A stretch of DNA of 64,000 nt from positions 62,001-126,000 of the forward strand of contig NZ_PNMA01000001.1 in assembly GCF_013823385.1 (NCBI RefSeq), written 5' to 3'. Position numbers and translations under genes: made by a program. The notes under the pieces were generated by a model that saw only the letters and a list, made by a program, of their open reading frames with translations, did not search any database and had not been told where the DNA came from. Within the stretch, counting starts at the first letter, position 1. Each line of letters begins with the position of its first letter. Below, piece after piece: positions 59,335-64,000 of this stretch. Origin of the DNA: Hyphomonas sp. (GTDB lineage Bacteria > Pseudomonadota > Alphaproteobacteria > Caulobacterales > Hyphomonadaceae).

Positions 59335-60003
59335 ATGGCGTTCAGGCAGGCAGGCAGCGGGTTGGAGGCGGGGCGTATCGTCCGGCTTGCAGCGCTTGCG
59401 GCCCTGTTTCTGGCGCTTTCCCTCTGCGTCTGGCGGGCTTCCAGCCTGCTGACCCGGGCTGGAACTGAGCCGCGCAGCCCGGCCGAAGCCTCCCTTGCCA
59501 GCCTGATTGACCCCATCGCCGGCCCCGGCAATTCCCGAATCTCCATTGCTTTCAATGCAGACGGCGGCCGCACCGTATTCGTGCTGCTGGACGCGCCTGC
59601 CGCCCCGATGGCCGGTGATCTGCAGCGCATCCTGCCCGAGGCGGCGGGGCTGGATTTCAAGCGCGGCGACAAGCTGATCATTGAACAGGCCACCTTCGCC
59701 CGGGGCCTGCCGGGGCGCCCGGACGCGGCCGCCTGGCTGGAACTCGGCGCGCTCAGCCTCATTTCCCTGATTTCTGCCGGCATTGCGCTGGCCACGCTCC
59801 GCCTGGGCCCGGCACCTGCCATGGCAAGCCCGGCCCGTGAGCCCGAGCGCCTGCCTGCCGAGGGCCGCCTTGAAACGCTCCGCCCCCTTCGGCCCGCTGC
59901 GCCAGCTGGCACCGCAGAGGCCAGCGATGTGGCCCGGCGTGATCCTGCGCGGGCCGCTGCCGTGCTGCGCGGCTGGATGAATGACCGTGAGGAGGCGTCT
60001 TGA
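59335..60003 (+). CDS. fliF: very short FliF-like MS-ring protein
   Basis: 222 residues; FliF is normally about 530-570. ATG 59335 has GGAGGG 4 bases upstream, and sciP lies just before, so the N-terminus is not simply missed. It keeps TM1 (15-35), a segment LASLIDPIAGPGNSRISI (54-71) like the FliF ring-building region, AGLDFKRGDKLIIEQATFA (104-122), TM2 (134-156) and a C-terminal VARRDPARAAAVLRGWM (199-215) like the FliG-binding motif. About 300 residues of periplasmic domain are absent. Translation is coupled to fliG (overlap). Either a minimal MS ring or a secondary, specialised FliF. Confidence 0.7.
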   Translation: MAFRQAGSGLEAGRIVRLAALAALFLALSLCVWRASSLLTRAGTEPRSPAEASLASLIDPIAGPGNSRISIAFNADGGRTVFVLLDAPAAPMAGDLQRILPEAAGLDFKRGDKLIIEQATFARGLPGRPDAAAWLELGALSLISLISAGIALATLRLGPAPAMASPAREPERLPAEGRLETLRPLRPAAPAGTAEASDVARRDPARAAAVLRGWMNDREEAS

Positions 60004-60956
60004 CCCTTCCGGCGCCGCTCTCTCCCGCGATCGATTCCGGAACGCTCCGCGCCGCCCGCCTGATGCGGGCGCTGGGGCCGGAAGCAGCCGGCATCTGGGC
60101 CGAGCTTTCCCCCGCCGAGACGCGGGCGCTGACCGCCGCCATGGACAGCCTCGCCGATGATCCGGCCGCCGAGGCCGATGTGGCCCGCCTCTTTGCTGAC
60201 GCGACCCGCCGTTTCGGTCAGGCAGAACAGTTCCCCGCCAGCAGCCTGCACCGGCACAAGGATGTCTGGTCGGCGCTCTCCGCCCTCCCGGTCGATACGC
60301 TGGTCGCCCTTGTGCGGCCGGAGCGGGCCGCGAATGTGGCCCTGATCCTTTCCCGCCTCTCCAGCGAGACCTCCGCCCGCATCCTGCGGGCCCTGCCGCC
60401 CTCGCTGGCGGTGGAGACAATGCAGCGCCTGCTGCACCTCGGCGCGCCGAGCCCTGCGGCTGTGAAAAGCCTCGAAGACTATCTCACGCGGCGCCTGCCA
60501 ACGCTCGCCTGCGAAGGCGCGCGCGGCGGCCATGAACGCGTCGCCCGCATCTTCGACCAGATGGATACGCGGGCAGAATCTGTCTTCCTCGCCGCGCTGG
60601 AAAGCGCCGAACCGGGCGCGGGCAAGAAGGTCCGTGCCCTGATGTTCACGTTCGATGACCTGGCCGCGCTCGATGCCGGTGGCATGCAGACGCTGCTGTC
60701 GGCCGCAGACCGGGGCGCGCTGATCGTGGCGCTGAAAGGCGCGCGCGAAGCCACCGCCGCAGCCTTCTTCGCCAACATGACCCAGCGCGCCGGCGAGTTG
60801 CTGCGTGAGGAAATCGCCAACCTCGGCCCCCTCCGCCGCAGCGAGATCGACGCCGCCCGCCATGAGATCGTCACGCTTGCCCGCCAGCTGATCCAGCGCG
60901 GCGATATACGGGGCAGCGCCGCTAAAGGCGCCATCGAGGACGAGCTTGTCGAGTGA
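60000..60956 (+). CDS. fliG: flagellar motor switch protein FliG
   Basis: 318 residues from TTG 60000, GGAGG 4 bases upstream; overlaps the FliF-like stop. The C-terminal torque domain is clear: GKKVRALMFTFDDLAALDAGGMQ (about 208-230), ALIVALKGAREATAAAFFANMTQRAGELL and GPLRRSEIDAARHEIVTLARQL, matching the FliG charged-ridge helix. Middle-domain EHPQ-like sequence is weak (RPERAANVALILSRL, with RPE replacing the usual EHPQ). N-terminal domain binds the FliF tail. It transmits torque and switching. Confidence 0.92.
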   Translation: MTLPAPLSPAIDSGTLRAARLMRALGPEAAGIWAELSPAETRALTAAMDSLADDPAAEADVARLFADATRRFGQAEQFPASSLHRHKDVWSALSALPVDTLVALVRPERAANVALILSRLSSETSARILRALPPSLAVETMQRLLHLGAPSPAAVKSLEDYLTRRLPTLACEGARGGHERVARIFDQMDTRAESVFLAALESAEPGAGKKVRALMFTFDDLAALDAGGMQTLLSAADRGALIVALKGAREATAAAFFANMTQRAGELLREEIANLGPLRRSEIDAARHEIVTLARQLIQRGDIRGSAAKGAIEDELVE

Positions 60957-61366
60957 TGCCAGATGCCGCGCGCACCCTGTCCGCCTTTGATTTCCGCAGC
61001 GATTTCACCGCGCCGCCTGCTGAGGCCGGCGACGTGCGCCTGTCGGCCGATGAGGTCGTGGCGCTGATTGCCAAAGTGCGCGCAGACACCCTTGCCGAAA
61101 TTTCCCGCCAGGAAGTCCAGGAAACGCTCGACCGGCTGGACCGGGTATCTGCCACCATGCGGGAAGTGCTCTCGGATCTGTTGAAGGTGATGCAGCTCCT
61201 GGATTCTGCCGCCTTTGATGAGGCCACCAGCGCGCCCCTGCGCAGCACGGTCACCAGCCTTGCCCAGAGGTTGCTCGACGGGCAGGGTGATCTCTTCGGC
61301 CTCACAAGAGACCTCAGCGAAACGCTGGACAATGCCCCCAAAGCCGGGCGAAGGATGGGGCAATGA
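60956..61366 (+). CDS. short FliH/FlbE-like protein
   Basis: 136 residues; ATG 60956 overlaps the fliG stop by one base. The N-terminal ARTLSAFDFRSDFTAPP and LSADEVVALIAKVRADTLAEI resemble the start of alphaproteobacterial FliH (FlbE), where FxFDTxF is followed by S-x-E-E-V. A coiled-coil helix follows, but the C-terminal FliI/FliN-binding half of FliH (about 100 residues) is missing. Position between fliG and fliN is the fliH position. It may be a reduced adaptor of the export ATPase or an unrelated protein in that slot. Confidence 0.55.
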   Translation: MPDAARTLSAFDFRSDFTAPPAEAGDVRLSADEVVALIAKVRADTLAEISRQEVQETLDRLDRVSATMREVLSDLLKVMQLLDSAAFDEATSAPLRSTVTSLAQRLLDGQGDLFGLTRDLSETLDNAPKAGRRMGQ

Positions 61367-61632
61367 CCGAGCCGAAGAATCCCGCGCTTGAGAAGATGCT
61401 TCTGGATGTGCCCGTCCGTGTGGATGTTGTGCTCGGGGAGGCGCGTATCCCGATGGAGGAGCTGCTCGCCCTGTCGCCCGGCGAAATCGTCGCTCTGGAG
61501 CGCCACACCAACGAGCCTGTGGATATCTATGTCTCTGGCCGCCTCGTCGCGCGGGGCAAGCTGATCGTCTCTGACGGGCAATTGGGCGTCACCCTCTCGG
61601 AAATCATCGATTCCCGGCCCGAGGCAGCCTGA
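61363..61632 (+). CDS. fliN: flagellar motor switch protein FliN
   Basis: 89 residues, usual for short alphaproteobacterial FliN. SpoA domain: LLDVPVRVDVVLGEARIPMEELLALSPGEIVAL, NEPVDIYVSGRLVARGKLIVSDGQLGVTLSEII. FliN forms the base of the C-ring with FliM and FliG. It overlaps the FliH-like stop by 4 bases. FliM is not in this operon. Last gene of the unit. Confidence 0.95.
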   Translation: MTEPKNPALEKMLLDVPVRVDVVLGEARIPMEELLALSPGEIVALERHTNEPVDIYVSGRLVARGKLIVSDGQLGVTLSEIIDSRPEAA

Positions 61633-61674
61633 AATTAGTTACATCTGGAACTAATTTTCGTTCGGGCGTATAGT
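61632..61674 (+). promoter_or_regulatory. phhA operator and leaderless promoter
   Basis: AAATTAGTT (61632-61640) and AACTAATTT (61649-61657) are perfect 9-bp arms around an 8-bp spacer. A -10 TATAGT lies at 61669-61674, 7 bases before the phhA ATG (61681), so transcription would start at or next to the start codon. A -35 of TGGAAC at 61646-61651, spaced 17 bp, overlaps the right arm. The dyad is therefore placed to block or recruit RNA polymerase. Confidence 0.6.
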
Positions 61675-61680
61675 TCGCCC

Positions 61681-62556
61681 ATGGACACTGCTTTTGCAAA
61701 GAATCGCTATCACGGCGCCCCCCGCGCGGCTGACTTCACGATTGACCAGGCGTGGGAGACCTATTCGCCGGCCGAGCATGACCGCTGGGACCGTCTCTTC
61801 CGCCGCCAGAAAGAGATCACCAAAGGCCGCGCCTCACAGGCGGCGCTGGACGCGATGCACCAGCTGGAACTCTCCCCCTCGGGCATTCCGCATATGGGCC
61901 GCCTGTCCGACCGGCTGGAAGCGCTGACCGGCTGGCGCGTCGTGCCGGTGGCCGAACTGGTGCCAGACGAGATTTTCTTCGACCATCTTGCCAACCGCCG
62001 CTTTCCGGCGGGCGCCTTCATCCGGCCGGAGGAAGAGTTCGACTATCTTCAGGAGCCGGACATTTTCCACGACATCTTCGGCCATGTGCCGATGCTGGCC
62101 AATCCGGTGTTCGCCGACTTTATGGAAGCCTATGGCAAGGGCGGCCAGCGCGCGATGCGCCTTGGCCAGCTCCACAACCTTGCGCGGCTCTACTGGTATA
62201 CGGTGGAGTTCGGCCTCATCCGCGAAGAAGGAGCGCTGCGCATCTATGGCGCGGGCATCCTCTCCAGCCCGCAGGAAACCGTCTTTGCCCTGGAAGACGA
62301 CAGCCCCAACCGCGTCGGCTTCGATCTGAAGCGCCTTATGCGGACGAAATACATCATCGACGATTTCCAGCAGACCTATTTCGTCATCCCCAGTTTCGAA
62401 GCCCTGCTCGAAACCTGCTACAAGGATTTCGGAGACGTCTACGCCGAGGTGAAGGGTCTGCCAGACTATGAAGCGCATGAGCTGGCGCCCAGCGATGACG
62501 TGATCACCCGCGGCACGCTAAAATACTTCAGGGACGGTGGACGCAAGGGGCGCTAG
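61681..62556 (+). CDS. phhA: phenylalanine 4-monooxygenase
   Basis: 291 residues. The enzyme hydroxylates phenylalanine to tyrosine using a pterin cofactor, Fe(II) and O2. The iron ligands are His130 and His135 in PDIFHDIFGHVP and Glu176 in WYTVEFGL. RFPAGAFIRPEEEFDYLQE precedes them, the pterin-binding region. Length and lack of a regulatory domain fit the bacterial type. No pterin dehydratase (phhB) is next to it. No SD is visible before the ATG, consistent with a leaderless mRNA. Confidence 0.95.
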   Translation: MDTAFAKNRYHGAPRAADFTIDQAWETYSPAEHDRWDRLFRRQKEITKGRASQAALDAMHQLELSPSGIPHMGRLSDRLEALTGWRVVPVAELVPDEIFFDHLANRRFPAGAFIRPEEEFDYLQEPDIFHDIFGHVPMLANPVFADFMEAYGKGGQRAMRLGQLHNLARLYWYTVEFGLIREEGALRIYGAGILSSPQETVFALEDDSPNRVGFDLKRLMRTKYIIDDFQQTYFVIPSFEALLETCYKDFGDVYAEVKGLPDYEAHELAPSDDVITRGTLKYFRDGGRKGR

Positions 62557-62575
62557 CTCCACACGCTACCGGTTC

Positions 62576-62697
62576 TTTCGTCACACTCGATGCGCGAAGC
62601 GCATCTGAGTGCCCATCTCCTGACTTTTCCTTGAGCGCTTGCGGAGGAGGCGGGAGATAGGCTCTCAGATGGCCTGCGGCCATCGAGAGTGACGAAA
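62576..62697. repeat. four-stem cruciform (cloverleaf) inverted repeat
   Basis: Outer stem TTTCGTCACACTC (62576-62588) with GAGAGTGACGAAA (62685-62697), one mismatch in 13. Inside are hairpin 1 GATGCGC-GAA-GCGCATC (62589-62605), an inner stem TGAGTGCCCATCTCC (62606-62620) with GGAGATAGGCTCTCA (62653-62667), two mismatches in 15, and hairpin 2 GATGGCC-TGC-GGCCATC (62668-62684). The stems nest as a cloverleaf. It lies between converging phhA and pth. It lacks a T-run. Probably an extragenic repeat element or a structured RNA. Confidence 0.8.
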
Positions 62698-62716
62698 ATA
62701 GAAAGAGCAGGGAAAC

Positions 62717-63328
62717 CTAGCCCTCACCCTTCTTCGCCGTCTGCTTCGGATCATGCTTCGGCGCGGGCGCCAGGCGCATCACTTCGGTCTGGAAGCGTTC
62801 ATCCTCCCCGGCCAGCAGGAAGGGCAGGGCCTTGCAGATGGCGTCCGTCATCGGATTGAACCATTCCAGGTCCACCTTGTGGAAGTCCGACAGCACGTGC
62901 GGCATCACCATCGCCTTGTCGCCCGGATGGCCAACGCCAATCCGTATGCGGCGGAAATTTTCCCCGATATGCGCCATCATCGAGCGCGCGCCATTATTGC
63001 CCGAATGCCCCCCGCCGCGCTTCACGCGCAGCCGGCCCGGCGCCAGATCAATCTCGTCATGGAACACGGTCACGTCTTCCGGCTGCAGCTTGTAGAAGGT
63101 CAGCGCTTTCGACGCAGCACGTCCGGTTTCGTTGTAGAAGGTCTGCGGCTTCATCAGCAGCACCTTCTTCCCATCAATGGTGCCCTCGGAAATCTCGGAC
63201 TCAAACTTCGCGCGCCACGGACCGAAGCCATACGTGTCGTGGATACGGTCAATCACCATAAAACCGGCATTGTGCCGGTTCCTGGCGTATTTGGCACCGG
63301 GATTTCCCTGGCCGGAGAGGATCAGCAT
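62717..63328 (-). CDS. pth: peptidyl-tRNA hydrolase
   Basis: 203 residues. Pth frees tRNA from peptidyl-tRNAs that drop off the ribosome. Motifs: SGQGNPGAKYARNRHNAGF (5-23, catalytic His19 and Asn9), KPQTFYNETGRAASK, TVFHDEIDLAPGRLRVKRGGGHSGNNGARSM-type block (catalytic Asp in HDEID), and RIRIGVGHPGDKAMV. The usual LGNPG is QGNPG. Behind rplY on the same strand, a conserved alphaproteobacterial pair, with a stem-loop between. Confidence 0.97.
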   Translation of the reverse strand: MLILSGQGNPGAKYARNRHNAGFMVIDRIHDTYGFGPWRAKFESEISEGTIDGKKVLLMKPQTFYNETGRAASKALTFYKLQPEDVTVFHDEIDLAPGRLRVKRGGGHSGNNGARSMMAHIGENFRRIRIGVGHPGDKAMVMPHVLSDFHKVDLEWFNPMTDAICKALPFLLAGEDERFQTEVMRLAPAPKHDPKQTAKKGEG

Positions 63329-63366
63329 GGCGGGTCGCTCCTGTCAGGCAGGCTCAGAATCAAAGA

Positions 63367-63391
63367 GGCCGCCAGCTTGTGACTGGCGGCC
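63367..63391 (-). terminator. stem-loop between rplY and pth
   Basis: GGCCGCCAG / CTGGCGGCC is a 9-bp stem with a 7-base loop, 20 bases after the rplY stop. On the minus strand only TCTTTG follows, a weak T-run, so it is probably a partial terminator or mRNA stabiliser allowing some read-through into pth. Confidence 0.6.
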
Positions 63392-63411
63392 CCTGAATTG
63401 TCCAGAAAGGA

Positions 63412-64000
63412 TCAATCTTTCTTGGGTGCGGCCACCTTGGTGGCAGGCACTTCTGCAGCACCCGCAGCGTCCTCTGCCGCATCTTCGGCCTGGGCCTTGC
63501 CGCCGCGGCCAGCGATGGTCGCGATGGTGAAGTCGCGGTCGGTGATCGCCGGCTCGGCGCCTTCCGGCAGGGTGATGGAGGAGATTTTGACGTTGTCGCC
63601 GATTTCCAGGGCCGACACGTCGGCTTCCAGGGCTTCGGGGATATTGCCAGCCGGAACGTTGAGTTCGACCGAGTGGCGCACGACGTTGAGCGTGCCGCCC
63701 TTCTTGAGGCCCGGCGAAACTTCGAGGCCCTTGAAGTGAACCGGAACCTCGACCTTGATGATCTGGTCAAGTTTCACGCGGCGCAGGTCGACGTGCATCG
63801 GCTGGTCGGAAACCGGGTGCATCTGGATGCCCTGCGGGATCACCAGCTGGCGCTCGCCCTTGTGAACCAGGGTCGCGGTGGAGTTCAGGAACTGTCCCGT
63901 CTCGATCGCCTTGATCACTTCGTTTTTCTTGAGGCTGATTGCCACCGGGGCGATGTCGCCGCCATAGAGGACGCCGGGAACGAGGCCGTTCTTGCGGGCT
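63412..64000 (-). CDS. rplY: 50S ribosomal protein L25 (CTC/TL5 type), partial
   Basis: The frame runs from the right window edge to the stop at 63412; about 195 C-terminal residues are present and the true start is outside. The edge reads ARKNGLVPGVLYGGD, the L25 N-terminal region. An L25 5S-rRNA-binding part (ATLVHKGERQLVIPQGIQMHPVSDQP...VDLRRV) is followed by the TL5-like C-terminal domain (GLEVSPGLKKGGTLNVVRHSVELNVPAG, ALEIGDNVKISSITLPEGAEPAI) and an Ala/Glu-rich tail ending APKKD. The longer CTC form is the rule in alphaproteobacteria. Confidence 0.96.
   Translation of the reverse strand, partial: ARKNGLVPGVLYGGDIAPVAISLKKNEVIKAIETGQFLNSTATLVHKGERQLVIPQGIQMHPVSDQPMHVDLRRVKLDQIIKVEVPVHFKGLEVSPGLKKGGTLNVVRHSVELNVPAGNIPEALEADVSALEIGDNVKISSITLPEGAEPAITDRDFTIATIAGRGGKAQAEDAAEDAAGAAEVPATKVAAPKKD

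Noticed and set aside
1-64000. CRISPR arrays, tRNA/rRNA genes, prophage or IS elements
   Set aside because: No regularly spaced repeats, CCA-ended cloverleaf with a T-loop, or transposase/integrase reading frame was seen anywhere. The cloverleaf at 62576 lacks tRNA consensus bases.

Overview
The window is one GC-rich, densely coding stretch of an alphaproteobacterial chromosome. Several things point to the Hyphomonadaceae/Caulobacterales: SciP (DUF1153) beside flagellar switch genes, paired CtrA-type boxes (TTAA-N7-TTAG), a UPF0262 gene behind hisD, a CYP153 hydroxylase and the ScpA/ScpB-NagZ-SPOR cluster. A Hyphomonas-like marine budding bacterium is the best guess. This is inferred from gene content, since no search was possible. 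I see no rRNA or tRNA gene, CRISPR array, prophage, transposase or integrase.

Layout. 1-5.2 kb: dgt (partial), a SPOR protein, nagZ, scpA, scpB and a phosphopantetheinyl transferase. 5.2-9.4 kb: DUF1287, nitroreductase, CYP153 P450, DUF2244 and nth. 9.4-17.1 kb: a lipoprotein S41 protease pair, an ATP-grasp enzyme, a PfkB kinase, an HxlR regulator, a bacterial eRF1-like protein and hslVU. 17.2-22.5 kb: the phosphate regulon pstC-pstA-pstB-phoU-phoB behind a clear Pho box. 22.5-26.8 kb: a TonB-dependent receptor, hisD and UPF0262. 26.8-31.7 kb: an accessory block between UPF0262 and infA. It starts with an AT-rich two-TM gene between 50-bp direct repeats and continues with an NAD-dependent epimerase/LysR pair, a LytTR membrane regulator and an acyltransferase. 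31.7-37.1 kb: infA, maf, an acidic exported protein, an ECF sigma operon, a phosphatase and small envelope proteins. 37.2-47.1 kb: pmbA, an IMPase-DUF4170 fusion, an MsbA-like ABC exporter, enoyl-CoA hydratase, a DsbA-like protein, ubiA, rsmE, gshA and SRAP. 47.2-58.7 kb: a POT transporter, an MscS channel, rluE, panD, an LLM oxidoreductase, midA, lgt, ubiK, ybjN, proC, a TetR regulator and a phosphotransferase. 58.9-61.6 kb: sciP and a compressed flagellar switch operon (very short FliF, FliG, short FliH-like, FliN). 61.7-64 kb: phhA, a cloverleaf-shaped inverted repeat, pth and rplY (partial).

Most genes are core metabolism and envelope functions. The features that ordinary annotation does not explain are: (1) a five-unit, 10-bp tandem repeat (consensus TGTCCGGATT) at three loci, twice embedded in frame inside proteins (a LytTR regulator and RsmE), whose consensus is open in all six frames; (2) the 50-bp direct-repeat-bounded, AT-rich, single-gene insert after UPF0262; (3) the miniature FliF/FliH switch operon behind two CtrA-type boxes 20 bp apart; (4) a four-stem cruciform after phhA; and (5) a perfect palindrome that serves as the P450 terminator while containing the next gene's Shine-Dalgarno.
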